This document shows, one piece after another, positions 51,384-60,925 of a stretch of DNA of 64,000 nucleotides (position 1 is the stretch's first letter; every line of letters starts with the position of its first letter). The DNA is taken from NCBI RefSeq assembly GCF_027625995.1, contig NZ_CP115396.1:3844501-3908500 (forward strand). The letters run 5' to 3'. The notes below the pieces were generated by a model, which was not told the DNA's origin, searched no databases, and saw only the letters and a program-made list of their open reading frames with translations. This DNA comes from Hymenobacter yonginensis (GTDB lineage: Bacteria > Bacteroidota > Bacteroidia > Cytophagales > Hymenobacteraceae). Position numbers and translations under genes: made by a program.

Positions 51384-52790
51384 CTACTTCTTGATTTCGC
51401 CTACCATATCTTCGGGCTTGAGCCACTCGTTGAACTGCTCCTCGGTGAGGTAGCCGAGTTGGAGGGCGGTTTCCTTCAGGGTCGAGCCGTTTTTGTGGGC
51501 CGTCTGGGCAATTTCGGCGGCTTTGTAGTAGCCGATGTGGGGGTTGAGGGCCGTTACCAGCATCAGCGACGAATCAACGTGCTTCTTGATGTTGGCTTCC
51601 AGGGGCTCGATACCCACGGCGCATTTGTCGTTGAACGACACGCACACGTCGCCGATGAGGCGGGCCGAGTGCAGGAAGTTGTAGATCATCACGGGCTTGA
51701 ACACGTTCAGCTCGAAGTGGCCGTTCATGCCGCCGATGTTGATGGCCACGTCGTTGCCCATCACCTGGGCGGCTACCATCGTCATGGCCTCGCACTGGGT
51801 GGGGTTCACCTTGCCGGGCATGATGCTGGAGCCGGGCTCGTTGTCGGGAATGTGCAGCTCGCCGATGCCGGCGCGCGGGCCCGAGGCCAGCAGGCGAATA
51901 TCGTTGCCGATTTTCATCAGCGAGGCGGCCACCGTTTTCAGCGCGCCGTGGGCTTCCACGATGGCGTCGTGGGCGGCCAGAGCTTCAAACTTGTTTTCAG
52001 CGGTGATGAAGGGCAGACCGGTGAGGTCGGCAATGTGCTTGGCCACGTTCTCTGAGTAGCCGGCGGGCGTGTTGATGCCGGTGCCTACGGCGGTGCCGCC
52101 CAGCGCCAGCTCCGAGAGGTGCGCCAACGTGTTCTTGATGGCGCGCAGGCCGTGGTCGAGCTGCGACACGTAGCCGCTGAACTCCTGGCCCACCGTCAGC
52201 GGGGTAGCATCCATCAGATGGGTGCGGCCGATTTTGACGATGTGCATGAACTGCTCCGACTTCTGCTTCAGCGTATCGCGCAGCTTCTCGATGCCGGGAA
52301 TGGTGGTTTCCACCAGGATTTTGTAGGCCGCAATGTGCATGGCCGTCGGGAACGTGTCGTTGCTCGACTGCGACTTGTTCACGTCGTCGTTGGGAGCCAG
52401 CACTTTCTTCTCGTCGGAGAGGCTGCCGCCCTGCAGTACGTGGCCGCGGTAGGCCACCACCTCGTTCACGTTCATGTTGCTTTGGGTGCCCGAGCCGGTC
52501 TGCCACACCACCAGCGGAAACTCCTTGTCGAGCTTGCCGTCCAGGATTTCGTCGCACACGCGGCCAATCAGCTCGGCTTTGTCGGCAGGCAGGATGCCGG
52601 CGTCGCGGTTGGTGAGGGCGGCAGCTTTCTTGAGGTAGGCGAAGGCGCGGATGATTTCCTTGGGCATCCGGTTGATGTCCTGGGCAATCTGGAAGTTGTC
52701 GATGCTGCGCTGGGTCTGGGCGCCGTAGTAGGCGTCGGCCGGCACCTGCACGGTGCCCATGGTGTCTTTCTCGGTGCGGAACTGCGTCAT
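51384..52790 (-). CDS. fumC: Fumarate hydratase class II
   Basis: 468 residues. It interconverts fumarate and malate in the TCA cycle. Motifs: [17 protein letters not shown], and the signature loop [16 protein letters not shown] with the catalytic Ser. The length fits the family. A TACTTTTG box lies 48 nt upstream. It is distinguished from aspartase by general likeness only. Confidence 0.96.
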   Translation of the reverse strand: MTQFRTEKDTMGTVQVPADAYYGAQTQRSIDNFQIAQDINRMPKEIIRAFAYLKKAAALTNRDAGILPADKAELIGRVCDEILDGKLDKEFPLVVWQTGSGTQSNMNVNEVVAYRGHVLQGGSLSDEKKVLAPNDDVNKSQSSNDTFPTAMHIAAYKILVETTIPGIEKLRDTLKQKSEQFMHIVKIGRTHLMDATPLTVGQEFSGYVSQLDHGLRAIKNTLAHLSELALGGTAVGTGINTPAGYSENVAKHIADLTGLPFITAENKFEALAAHDAIVEAHGALKTVAASLMKIGNDIRLLASGPRAGIGELHIPDNEPGSSIMPGKVNPTQCEAMTMVAAQVMGNDVAINIGGMNGHFELNVFKPVMIYNFLHSARLIGDVCVSFNDKCAVGIEPLEANIKKHVDSSLMLVTALNPHIGYYKAAEIAQTAHKNGSTLKETALQLGYLTEEQFNEWLKPEDMVGEIKK

Positions 52791-52837
52791 GCTTCTTGTG
52801 GGGTGAGAAGAGGATGAGGTGACAGGTAAGGATGGGG

Positions 52838-52845
52838 CAAAAGTA
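52838..52845 (-). promoter_or_regulatory. -7 promoter element TACTTTTG of fumC
   Basis: Exact TAnnTTTG match on the minus strand, 48 nt before the fumC ATG, downstream of the start of the neighbouring secreted-protein gene's terminator-free end. Confidence 0.45.
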
Positions 52846-52877
52846 CGGAAGGCCTGCCGAAGAAGCGGCGCGCCGGC

Positions 52878-55800
52878 CTACTTCACCACTTCCACCCAGC
52901 CTTTGCTGGCCGGCGTGCAGAACAGCTCGTTTTCCAGCGTGTAGTAGTAGACGCCGGCCGGCTGCTCGGCGGCGTTCCAGTCGTTGCGGTAGTTGTCGGT
53001 GGCGTATACCTGGCGGCCCCAGCGGTTGTAGAGGCGCAGGCGGGTGCCGGGCTCCAGCACATCCTGGTCGGGCTTGAAGAAGTCGTTGTCGCCGTCGCCG
53101 TTGGGCGTGATGACGTTGGGCGGCAGAATGGGGCGCCGCAGGTTCACGGTCACGGTTTTTTCCTCGGTGCAGCCGCCCTGCGTGACGCGCACCGTGTAGC
53201 GGCCCGAGGTGGTGGCCACAATCTCCGGCGTAGTAGCCTGCGTCGACCAGAGGTAGGTGCTGCCGGGCGCGGCCTGCGCCCGCAGCCGCACGCCGCCGCT
53301 TACGCAGCCCGTGGTGTCAGCCGGCAGCCTCGCCAGAGCCGGCTGCAGCACCACGGTACTGTCGCGGGTGGTGCAGCTGCCGTTGCTGACCGTCACGACA
53401 TATTTGCCGGGCTGCGTGATGCGGATGCCGGCGGTGGTGGCGCCGGTGTTCCAGCGGTAAGTAGTGCCGGGGCTGGCGGCGGCCGTCAGCGTGAGCGAGC
53501 CGCCGGGGCACAGCACCTGGTTGCGGGGCAGCGTCACCGTTGGGCGGCTTTTCACACGCACCGTCACGTAGGTGGTATCGTTGCGCGAGCAGCCCGTGCC
53601 GGTGCCCAGCGCCACCAGCCGCACCCGGTAGGTGCCGGGGTTCTGGAACAGGTGCACCGGGTTCTTGTCGGTGCTAGGGGCCGTGCCGTCGGCGAAATTC
53701 CAGAGGAAGCTGCTGCTGCCAGTCGAGGTGTTGGCAAACGTGACCGTAGCCGGCGCGCAGACAGAGTCGACGGCGGCCACGGTGGCCTGCACCAGGGTAC
53801 TGGCGCTACTGGCCTGGTCTATCTTGAACGTCAGCATATCGAACCCGGAGCTGCGGCGGATGGGAGAGTAGGCCGAAACAGTAGTAATAAAGCTGCTTGT
53901 GGTACAGATGCTGTGGTAGAGCTTCCCCTGCGCATCGAAGCGGTGCGCGGGGCCATGCGCGTGCTGCACCGACGGGCCGAAATACGAGCCAAACAGTCGG
54001 GCGTTGCCGGCCGCGCTGAGGGTGGTCAGATATACGCCGCCCGTGGTGCCGGTGCCCGGCAGCGGGTTCAGCAGCGGCTGCCCGCCCCCATCAAAGCCCG
54101 CCAGATGGATATTGCCGCAGGCATCCACGCCCAGCGCAGTAGGCTGGGAGAAGGAGAAGTTAACCGGCTTGGCCAGAAAGAACTGGCTGGTCAGGGCCTT
54201 GTTGAGCTTGGCAACAAACACGTTGCCCGCCAACGCCAGCGCGCCGGGCGTGGCTTCCAGGACACCGACACCGCCGGCGGTGCCGCACACCACCACGTTG
54301 CCCTCCGCGTCGAGCCCCAGCTTTTGTACCTGGTCGATGCCAAGCAGGGAGCCTATAAACGTGGAAGCCAGCAGCGCACGGCCATCGGCCTGCAGACGCG
54401 CCACAAACCCGTCGCCGGGAGCGGCGTAGGTGGTGCGCAGCGCGCCGGGCGTTACCGGAAAGTCGGGGGCATTGGTAGCGCCGGCCACCAGGATGTTGCC
54501 GTTGGTTTCCACCTGCAGGCTGTTGGCCGTTTCGGCATTGCCAACGCTGCCGCCCAGAAACGTGCTCCACTGCAGCGTCGTCAGCGACTGGCTGAGGCTG
54601 GCTACCAGCACGTCCTGGCCGCTCAGCGTCCGGTCGTAGGCCCCGGCGGTGGTCGGGAAGTTGTCGGAAGTGGTGTTGCCGGTCACGACTACTCCGGTAC
54701 TGGTCAAGGCCAATTCGGTGCCGTAATCAGAGTAGAGGCCGCCCAGATACGTGGACCCCAGCAGCGACGTGCCGGTAGCATTGAAGCGTGTAATGGCCAG
54801 ATCGACATTGCCGTTGGCCGAGGGGTCGTAGCAGCCGGCTGTCACCGGGAAGTTGCTGGACGAGGTCTGGGTGAGAACGTACAGGTCGCCCGTTGCCGAG
54901 GTGCGCAGGGCCCGCACTTCATCCACCCCGGCGCCGCCCAGGTAGGTGGCATACAGCAGCTGCGAGCCGGTAGGGCTGAACTTGCTGATGGCTACTTCCG
55001 TGCCCCCCTGATAGGCATTCTGGTAGGCGCCCGGCGTCACGGGAAAGCCCGGAGTCTGCGCGAAGCCGGCGGAATAGATGTTGCCGGCGGCATCGTAGCC
55101 GCTGGCCGCGCCCCAGGTTTCGCCGGCGCCGCCCGAGTAGGTGCAGGCCACCACCGCCGGGTCAATCACCAGGGTTGTGGCGGGGTCGTAGCCCTGCGGA
55201 AACTCGTAGTGCAGCAGGTTGCCGCTGAGGCGGTAGCGGCAGGGCACCGCGCGGCGCTGCCCCTGCACGAGCTGATAGGCGTAGGGGCGCTGCTCCACCA
55301 CATCTGTCACGGAGGTGTGCACCAGCAGCGTGCCGTCGGGCTGCACCTGCAGGCCGTCGGTGCCGCGGTAGCGCAGGGCAATGGCTTCGGGGTGGCCGCC
55401 GGGCTGCACCTCAAAATCGTACTTCAGGCCGCCCGGCTCGGTGCCGTACACGCGCAGGTCGGTGCCGGGGTAGAGGCCGGAGTAGCGCACCTCCCCGAAC
55501 AACGCCACGTTGCTGGCCCAGCGCGCCGGGTCGTTGCCGAAGAAGTAGTTGTGGTAGGTTTTTTCCTGCTCCCGGCCCACTGGCGCCCCAGTGGGCGCGG
55601 CATCCACAAAATCAACGAACACCGCGTGCCCGCGGACAGGCACGGCCGGAGCCGGCTTGGACGCGCGGCTGGTCGTTTCGAGGGCGTCGTGGGCCCGGCG
55701 CAGGTCGGCGGCGCTGTGCCAGTCGTAGACGAAGCCGCTACAGGTCAGGTAGACGCTGCCACCCGGTATTTCGGCCCGAAACTTCACCGGGTCTGCCCAT

Positions 55801-55910
55801 TGCTTCCGGTTTTCGACAAAGTGCAGGCCAGAGCCGGCATAGGCGGAGGGGCCGGCCAAGGTGGCCAGCAACGCCAGGGCCTGCGGCACCCGGCGGGATA
55901 GTAGTGACAT
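52878..55910 (-). CDS. Secreted SBBP-repeat/PKD protein with T9SS type B C-terminal domain
   Basis: 1010 residues, with start ATG at 55910. Signal peptide ending near AYAG. N-terminal domain (about 25-260) with HFVENRKQWADPVKF, then beta-propeller SBBP repeats (about 270-620; recurring YSGGAGET, FPVTPGAYQ, LLYATYLGG). A PKD domain follows at about 720-800 (FANTSTGSSSFLWNFADG), then two Ig-like repeats (GTTYRWNTGATT, GSTYLWSTQATT). The C-terminus has NVITPNGDGDNDFF and LRLYNRWGRQVY, the CHU_C/type B sorting domain. It is probably secreted by T9SS and attached to the surface; perhaps an adhesin. Confidence 0.93.
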   Translation of the reverse strand: MSLLSRRVPQALALLATLAGPSAYAGSGLHFVENRKQWADPVKFRAEIPGGSVYLTCSGFVYDWHSAADLRRAHDALETTSRASKPAPAVPVRGHAVFVDFVDAAPTGAPVGREQEKTYHNYFFGNDPARWASNVALFGEVRYSGLYPGTDLRVYGTEPGGLKYDFEVQPGGHPEAIALRYRGTDGLQVQPDGTLLVHTSVTDVVEQRPYAYQLVQGQRRAVPCRYRLSGNLLHYEFPQGYDPATTLVIDPAVVACTYSGGAGETWGAASGYDAAGNIYSAGFAQTPGFPVTPGAYQNAYQGGTEVAISKFSPTGSQLLYATYLGGAGVDEVRALRTSATGDLYVLTQTSSSNFPVTAGCYDPSANGNVDLAITRFNATGTSLLGSTYLGGLYSDYGTELALTSTGVVVTGNTTSDNFPTTAGAYDRTLSGQDVLVASLSQSLTTLQWSTFLGGSVGNAETANSLQVETNGNILVAGATNAPDFPVTPGALRTTYAAPGDGFVARLQADGRALLASTFIGSLLGIDQVQKLGLDAEGNVVVCGTAGGVGVLEATPGALALAGNVFVAKLNKALTSQFFLAKPVNFSFSQPTALGVDACGNIHLAGFDGGGQPLLNPLPGTGTTGGVYLTTLSAAGNARLFGSYFGPSVQHAHGPAHRFDAQGKLYHSICTTSSFITTVSAYSPIRRSSGFDMLTFKIDQASSASTLVQATVAAVDSVCAPATVTFANTSTGSSSFLWNFADGTAPSTDKNPVHLFQNPGTYRVRLVALGTGTGCSRNDTTYVTVRVKSRPTVTLPRNQVLCPGGSLTLTAAASPGTTYRWNTGATTAGIRITQPGKYVVTVSNGSCTTRDSTVVLQPALARLPADTTGCVSGGVRLRAQAAPGSTYLWSTQATTPEIVATTSGRYTVRVTQGGCTEEKTVTVNLRRPILPPNVITPNGDGDNDFFKPDQDVLEPGTRLRLYNRWGRQVYATDNYRNDWNAAEQPAGVYYYTLENELFCTPASKGWVEVVK

Positions 55911-56209
55911 AATGCTTGGTAAAGGATAGAAATCGGGTGTAAGGTAGCAAGTAATCAGACACAAGCATCGAGTATTTAGATTACAAGCAACTGCCTTTAA
56001 AACAGGAATTTGACGATAATTCAACTACTCACTACCTGTAAATCAGCACGTAAACCAGATGCTCTGGCACTGGCGCCGCCACGCTTGTTCCGGGTGTACA
56101 CGGTTCGGCCCGGGCGGCACGTCAATCCCCAAATTATGCGCGGCCCGGGCATAGCCCCGGCACTGGCCGGCTGCGTATACACCGGCACATCACCAGCCTA
56201 TACTTTCCC
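55911..56209. other. Intergenic region, no gene recognised
   Basis: 299 nt between divergent genes. The first 130 nt are AT-rich relative to the genome and probably hold the promoter of the secreted protein. TATACTTTCC directly before the ATG at 56210 is a degenerate -7-like sequence. No repeat or operator is recognised. Confidence 0.4.
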
Positions 56210-56488
56210 ATGAAAAAGACCTTCGAAGACGAATCCGACGCCCTGTCGACCTCGCCCGCCACACCGACCGCCCACCAGGACGCCGCCGTAACGCCGCCTA
56301 ACCACGAAAACCAGGAGTCCACCAGCACCCGGATATCCGCCACCGCCGAAACGCCCGTGCCCACCGCCGGCAACGGTGCCCCCGACTACAGCCAGGTAGA
56401 GCTGAAAACCGAGCCCGAGCTACCCACCCCCGATAAAGCCGGCGGCAGCGCCACCGAGCCCGAAAGCGGCGGCGGCTACAGCGGCTAA
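56210..56488 (+). CDS. Small disordered acidic protein
   Basis: 92 residues of low complexity, rich in Thr, Pro, Glu, Ser and Ala, with no hydrophobic core: starts MKKTFEDESDALSTSP and ends ESGGGYSG. No signal peptide, so probably cytosolic and unstructured. It may be a genuine small gene, since a GC-rich codon pattern and a following inverted repeat frame it; no homologue is recognised. Confidence 0.55.
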   Translation: MKKTFEDESDALSTSPATPTAHQDAAVTPPNHENQESTSTRISATAETPVPTAGNGAPDYSQVELKTEPELPTPDKAGGSATEPESGGGYSG

Positions 56489-56514
56489 CGGCGTATTAGC
56501 GGGTAGTTACCGCC

Positions 56515-56611
56515 CGTCATGCAGAGGCCGGCGGCCAAAGCGTCTCGCCAGTGTAGTAAACTAATTCTACTACACCGGCGAGATGCTTCGGCCGCCGGCC
56601 TCTGCATGACG
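56515..56611. repeat. Dispersed GCGAGATGCTTCG repeat, copy R4
   Basis: Arms 56515-56558 and 56568-56611 match at about 41 of 44 positions, with a 9-nt loop. It lies between two convergent genes, 26 nt from one stop and 21 nt from the other. Confidence 0.92.
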
Positions 56612-56632
56612 TTGTATTATTCAACTATCACG

Positions 56633-58000
56633 CTACCGCTGCACAATCTTGAACGGCACGTCAACCACGACTTTGCGGGCTACGCGGCGGTTGCTTTGCA
56701 CGGCCGGAAACCAAGCCGGGCCCGCCTGCAGCAGCCGGATGGCTTCTTCATCGCACTCCGGCGACACTTTGCGCAGCACCTTAAAGTCGCTCAGCTTGCC
56801 ATCGGTGCCTACCATGAACTGCAGGCGCACGGTGCCTTCCAGCCGTTCGTCCAGGGCTTTTTGCGGGTAGTCGAGGCTGTCGCGCAGGTACTTGCGCAGG
56901 GCGGGGTAGCCGCCGGCCGGGGTGGCGCCGATGCTGGGCAGCAGCGGCGGTGCCTCGCGACGCACCACTACCACCTCGCTCAGCTGCCGGCTATCCGGCG
57001 CCAGCGCCAGGGCCAGCGTGGAGTCGGAGGGACGCAGGGTGCGGGTCTGGGCGACGTAGCCGACGGAGCTGACCGCCAGCTGTGGGGCCGCGGCCGGCAC
57101 CTGCAGCGAAAACGCCCCGTCGGCGTTGGTGCTGGTGGCAGTCTGGGTGCCAGCTACCAGCACGGTGGCACCGGGCAGTGGCTGGCCGCTCGTATCCGTA
57201 ATGCGGCCCTGCACGGTGCGGGTAGCCGGCGGAGCCACCGGCGCGGCCGTTACCGAAACGCCGGCTACGCGGGCCATTTTAGCTTTGGCTGCTGCCGGAG
57301 CCGCGGCCGCCGCCACCGACTTACTTTCCACAGTATCCGGCGCGGCCACGGCAGCCACGTCCATCATGCTGCCCAGGCCAGAAACCTGACTGCCGGACGC
57401 AAGATCAGCCGCCGGAGCGGGCACTTCGGCATCAGACACTACTATTGCCCGCTGCCGCATTGGCGCTGCCGGTGGCCGCCGCAGCGGCGAGGCCGGCGCA
57501 GCAGGCGGGATTACAACTGCCACATCAGAAGCGGCGGCCGCCGGCTCGGCGGGCTGCACGGTGGCAGGCGCGCCGGTGGGTTGGCGGGCGGCGGCTTTCG
57601 GGGCTGTGCGGGCCGCTATGTTGGGCGCGCTGCTGAACCGACTGACTGCCAGCCAGCCCACCACGCTCAACGAAATCAGCAGCACGGCCGCTGCCGCCAG
57701 CGGCCGCCACGCCCACAGAGGAACTACGGCGGATTCGGGGGCAGCTTCAGGGGCCAGCTCGGCTACGCGGGTGTGCAGGCGCTGGCGTAGCGCGGCCAGG
57801 CTGGCCTCGTGGGCGGCGGCGGGCTGCAGCTCCAGGCCTTCCAGCATATCGGCGCACACGGCGCAATCCAGCGTGTGGGCTTCCACGGCGTGCTCCTCGG
57901 CCGGCGGCAGCTGCCCGGCCACGTACCGGCGCAGCTGCTCCACCGGCAGGTGGGCGCCGGCCGGGGCAGAGGGTGCGGAGGTTGGGTTAGGGCGAGGCAT
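56633..58000 (-). CDS. Anti-sigma-like protein fused to CarboxypepD_reg and TonB C-terminal domains
   Basis: 455 residues. The N-terminus has a zinc-finger-like HTLDCAVCADML (about 42-53), as in anti-sigma factors. One membrane segment lies at about 98-116 (WRPLAAAAVLLISLSVVGWLAV). Then come a Pro/Ala-rich linker, a carboxypeptidase-regulatory-like domain (QGRITDTSGQPLPGATVLVAG), and a TonB C-terminal domain with LEGTVRLQFMVGTDGKLSDFKVLRK. It overlaps the sigma factor gene by 14 nt, so it is very likely its partner. The TonB end could sense or energise an outer-membrane receptor. Confidence 0.88.
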   Translation of the reverse strand: MPRPNPTSAPSAPAGAHLPVEQLRRYVAGQLPPAEEHAVEAHTLDCAVCADMLEGLELQPAAAHEASLAALRQRLHTRVAELAPEAAPESAVVPLWAWRPLAAAAVLLISLSVVGWLAVSRFSSAPNIAARTAPKAAARQPTGAPATVQPAEPAAAASDVAVVIPPAAPASPLRRPPAAPMRQRAIVVSDAEVPAPAADLASGSQVSGLGSMMDVAAVAAPDTVESKSVAAAAAPAAAKAKMARVAGVSVTAAPVAPPATRTVQGRITDTSGQPLPGATVLVAGTQTATSTNADGAFSLQVPAAAPQLAVSSVGYVAQTRTLRPSDSTLALALAPDSRQLSEVVVVRREAPPLLPSIGATPAGGYPALRKYLRDSLDYPQKALDERLEGTVRLQFMVGTDGKLSDFKVLRKVSPECDEEAIRLLQAGPAWFPAVQSNRRVARKVVVDVPFKIVQR

Positions 58001-58598
58001 CGGAGGCGGAGGCTTGCAGGAGGCGGCGCAGGTTGCGCTTGCCGTTTTGGAGGTGGCTTTTTACGGCGTTGAGGTCGAAGCCGGTGAGGGCCGCCACTTC
58101 GCGGTAGCTTTTCTTTTCAAGGTAAAACAGCTCCAGGCACTGGCGCTGACCGGGGGGCAGTTCGGCGAGGGTGTGTTCCAGCTGCTGCAGGTGCTGCTCG
58201 TGCAGCTCGGCGTCGGCGGGGTCGTCGGCGGTCAGATGCCGGGCCGCTACCGATTCCATACCGGCCTCGTCGGAAAAGTGCACCAGCGCGGGGCCGGCCC
58301 GTTGGCGGGCCCGCAGCACCATCAGGCAGTGGTTGCGGGCCGTGGCGTGCAGCCAGGGCGGGAAGTTCTCCACGGTGTGCTGCCGCAGCTTGGGCACTAG
58401 CTGCTCGAATAGCTGCATCACGGCATCCTGGGCATCGGCTTCGTCGCGGAGGTAGCGGCGGGCAATGGCCAGCACGCCGCTCATATGCCGCTCGTAGAGC
58501 ACGCCCAGGTCGGCCACCTCGCCCTGGGCGTGGTAGCGCCGCAGCAAGTCCGCATCGGACAGCTCGGCAGCAGCAACAGGACGACGACGAAACAACAT
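57987..58598 (-). CDS. ECF-type RNA polymerase sigma factor
   Basis: 203 residues. Region 2 has LYERHMSGVLAIARRYLRDEADAQDAVMQLFEQL; region 4 has LAELPPGQRQCLELFYLEKKSYREVAALTGFDLNAVKSHLQNGKRNL. It directs transcription of an envelope regulon, probably including its own operon. The next gene, overlapping by 14 nt, is the fused anti-sigma protein. Confidence 0.93.
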   Translation of the reverse strand: MLFRRRPVAAAELSDADLLRRYHAQGEVADLGVLYERHMSGVLAIARRYLRDEADAQDAVMQLFEQLVPKLRQHTVENFPPWLHATARNHCLMVLRARQRAGPALVHFSDEAGMESVAARHLTADDPADAELHEQHLQQLEHTLAELPPGQRQCLELFYLEKKSYREVAALTGFDLNAVKSHLQNGKRNLRRLLQASASDASP

Positions 58599-58696
58599 AG
58601 CGCAACGGCAGGGCCAGCCAGCGGCCCACAGGTTCCGCCAAGATACGGGCAGCGCGGCGTTTAGCGGCGCAGGTAGCCGGAAAGTGGCAAAGGTGA

Positions 58697-59236
58697 TTAC
58701 AGCTTCTTATCGAAGCGGCCTTGCGTGACGCGGATGGAGTCGCAGCCGGGTTTGTAGAGCGTGAAGTCGAACGTACCGGAGACGATACCGGCCTGCAGAT
58801 CTAGCCGGGTGATAGTCAGATTGCCGCGTCGATAGGTAACTGCAGAATCTGTACTGCTCCAATAACAGTTGGTCTTCCGGTTTAAAAAGCCTGCGGCGGC
58901 ACTTGATGAGTTTGCAAAGTAGAAAGTGCCGACACCCTGTATTCCTTTTGCCCAGACAGAAATCGTTTGGAAATCATTAGCGCCCTGTCCGTATATCCTG
59001 TACGTGCTAATATTTATTATCCCCCCACTCGGGAATAGGTCATACGACACTGTGTAATTAGCTGTACCATCGTTCCCCTGTGGTGTCCAAGCTTCCCCAT
59101 TCACAAGGCAGCCGAAGGTGTTGGCGCCGGTTTGGGTGACGGGTGGTAGCCGGGCTTCGGGCGAAGGGTCGTTGTCCTTGCACTTGGAGCATTGCGAGAG
59201 CAGCAGCAGGGCCGCGTAGAGGAATAGTTTGCGCAT
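58697..59236 (-). CDS. DUF6252-like lipoprotein
   Basis: 179 residues. Lipobox LSQC (Cys near 16), then CSKCKDNDPSPE. The domain begins GANTFGCLVNGEAWTPQG and continues with beta strands to GTFDFTLYKPGCDSIRVTQGRFD. The GANTFGxxVNG start is typical of DUF6252 lipoproteins in Bacteroidota. Function unknown; surface or periplasmic. The gene's codon use is more AT-rich in the middle (58800-59060) than its neighbours, a possible sign of recent transfer. Confidence 0.8.
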   Translation of the reverse strand: MRKLFLYAALLLLSQCSKCKDNDPSPEARLPPVTQTGANTFGCLVNGEAWTPQGNDGTANYTVSYDLFPSGGIINISTYRIYGQGANDFQTISVWAKGIQGVGTFYFANSSSAAAGFLNRKTNCYWSSTDSAVTYRRGNLTITRLDLQAGIVSGTFDFTLYKPGCDSIRVTQGRFDKKL

Positions 59237-59410
59237 AGAAATTCAGGCGAAATCCAGGATACTTGATTACCCATACTGTAGCCCGGCCTACCAGCCGGAG
59301 GCAATGCAGCGAGGCCACCAGGCCAGGCGAGCAGGGCGCAGATACAAAATATCCGTAAGCTATTGATTTTGCGCACACATACCCCACTTGGGTCAGCGGC
59401 CAGCCAACAA

Positions 59411-59438
59411 AAAAGCGCCCCCGGTTAGGGGCGCTTTT
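59411..59438 (-). terminator. Rho-independent terminator
   Basis: AAAAGCGCCCC (59411-59421) pairs with GGGGCGCTTTT (59428-59438). On the minus strand six Ts follow. It ends the three-gene operon read from 63240 to 59461. Confidence 0.92.
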
Positions 59439-59460
59439 CAACCGCTTGCCAGCGCAACAC

Positions 59461-60912
59461 CTACTCGCGCACCAGCTTTACAATCTGCTGCTGCCGGGCC
59501 TGGCCCACCGATAGCAGATACAAGCCCTGGGGTAGCTCGGCAGCGCGGGGCAGCGCCTGCTCGTTCCAGCCGGCTTGCACTGGCCGGGTTTCCTGCCACA
59601 GCAGGCGGCCGGTGGCCTCGTGCACGCGCACCGTGATGGTACCAGCCTCCGGGGCCTGCACGCGCAGCGTGAGCTTGCCGTTGCGGTGTGGGTTGGGGAA
59701 AGCCTCGGCCAGCAGCTTAGGCGTGGCGCCGGGCACCTGCACCGTCCGGACGGGCGAAGTGGTGGTGGTGCCATCCTGGTCTACCTGACGCAGACGGTAG
59801 TACACGGGGCTGGCCTGATAGCGGGCCAGATTCCGGTCGAGGAAACGGTAGTCGGAGCGCTGGCTGGTGGTGCCGCGGCCATCCACCTGCCCGATACGGC
59901 TGAACGTGCGCCCGTCGGCGCTGGCTTCCACCTCAAAGCGGGCGTTGTTTGTTTCCGAGGCCGTAGTCCAGCGCAACAGGCCGTCTTCGCCCTGGCGCTC
60001 AGCCGTGAACTCTACCAGCTCTACCGGCAGCGGATTGGCCGAGTTGCTGACCGTGAGCAGGCCCAGCACGGTGGTGCTGAACGAGAAGCTGCGGCTGCTG
60101 GGCGTAGTGGTGGCGGCCGCCTGCGCCCCGGCTTTCTGCCAGGACGAAGGCGTAGCAGCCTGCCACGCCTGCATCGCCGCGAAGCTGCTCAGGCTGTTGT
60201 CGTTCTCGGGCAGCCAGTCCAGGGTCACGGCCACGGCCGAGTTGGGGTTGTTGCCGCTGGTGATGGTCCAGATCCGGTCGATGCCTTTAAAGGCGGGAGC
60301 CGCCGTATTCTGGCCGTAGCTCACGTTGGGCAGCAGCAGGCCCGCGGTGCGCTTCACCGTTACGGTACCCAGGTTGTTGCCGGGGTTGAGCGTGGCGCCG
60401 TTGCCGAAGTTGGTGGTGCTGTTTACGCCGGTGCGCGTCACCTGCAGGTTGCCCTGCACGTAGCGGCCCGGCGCTTCCCCGCTCACGGAGGCTGTGTTGG
60501 GCAGCAGCACCGTAGCGGTGGTGGCCGTCTGCACCATACCACTAGTGAGCGTGAGCTGCTGCGTGATGGTCAGGTCGGCCGGAACGCTCACCACGTTCTG
60601 GCCCGCCGGGCCGGTGTTGGCTATTTCCAGCTGCGCGAGGCTGGCGCCGCCGGAGGTCAGGCTCTGGTTGGCGGTGCCCACCGCCCGCACCAACCCTGCC
60701 GACGTGAGCGTGCCAGCGTTGGTCAGATTGCCGCCGACCAGCACGGTACCGGCATTGCTGAGCGTGCTGCCCGCCTGGTTGTTCAGAGCGCCTGGCACGT
60801 AGAGCGTCGCGCCGGCCGGCACCGTCAGGACAGCGCCGTTGTTGGTCAGGCCCTGGGCCGCCAGCGGGCCGGCCGCCAAACCCAGGGCCAGAAGAGAGTA
60901 GAAAGGCTTCAT
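59461..60912 (-). CDS. Secreted protein with T9SS type A sorting domain
   Basis: 483 residues, with start ATG at 60912. Signal peptide ending near LAAQG. N-terminal beta-solenoid-like repeats (about 20-130) with GALNNQAGSTLSNAGTVLVGGNLTNAG. A middle region has LPVELVEFTAERQGEDGLLRWTTASETNNARFEVE (about 315-350). The C-terminal sorting domain (about 410-483) carries AEAFPNPHRNGKLTLRV and YLLSVGQARQQQIVKLVRE. It is probably secreted and surface-bound. It is 13 nt downstream of the tail-collar-like gene. Confidence 0.92.
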   Translation of the reverse strand: MKPFYSLLALGLAAGPLAAQGLTNNGAVLTVPAGATLYVPGALNNQAGSTLSNAGTVLVGGNLTNAGTLTSAGLVRAVGTANQSLTSGGASLAQLEIANTGPAGQNVVSVPADLTITQQLTLTSGMVQTATTATVLLPNTASVSGEAPGRYVQGNLQVTRTGVNSTTNFGNGATLNPGNNLGTVTVKRTAGLLLPNVSYGQNTAAPAFKGIDRIWTITSGNNPNSAVAVTLDWLPENDNSLSSFAAMQAWQAATPSSWQKAGAQAAATTTPSSRSFSFSTTVLGLLTVSNSANPLPVELVEFTAERQGEDGLLRWTTASETNNARFEVEASADGRTFSRIGQVDGRGTTSQRSDYRFLDRNLARYQASPVYYRLRQVDQDGTTTTSPVRTVQVPGATPKLLAEAFPNPHRNGKLTLRVQAPEAGTITVRVHEATGRLLWQETRPVQAGWNEQALPRAAELPQGLYLLSVGQARQQQIVKLVRE

Positions 60913-60925
60913 ACCAGACAACGCC

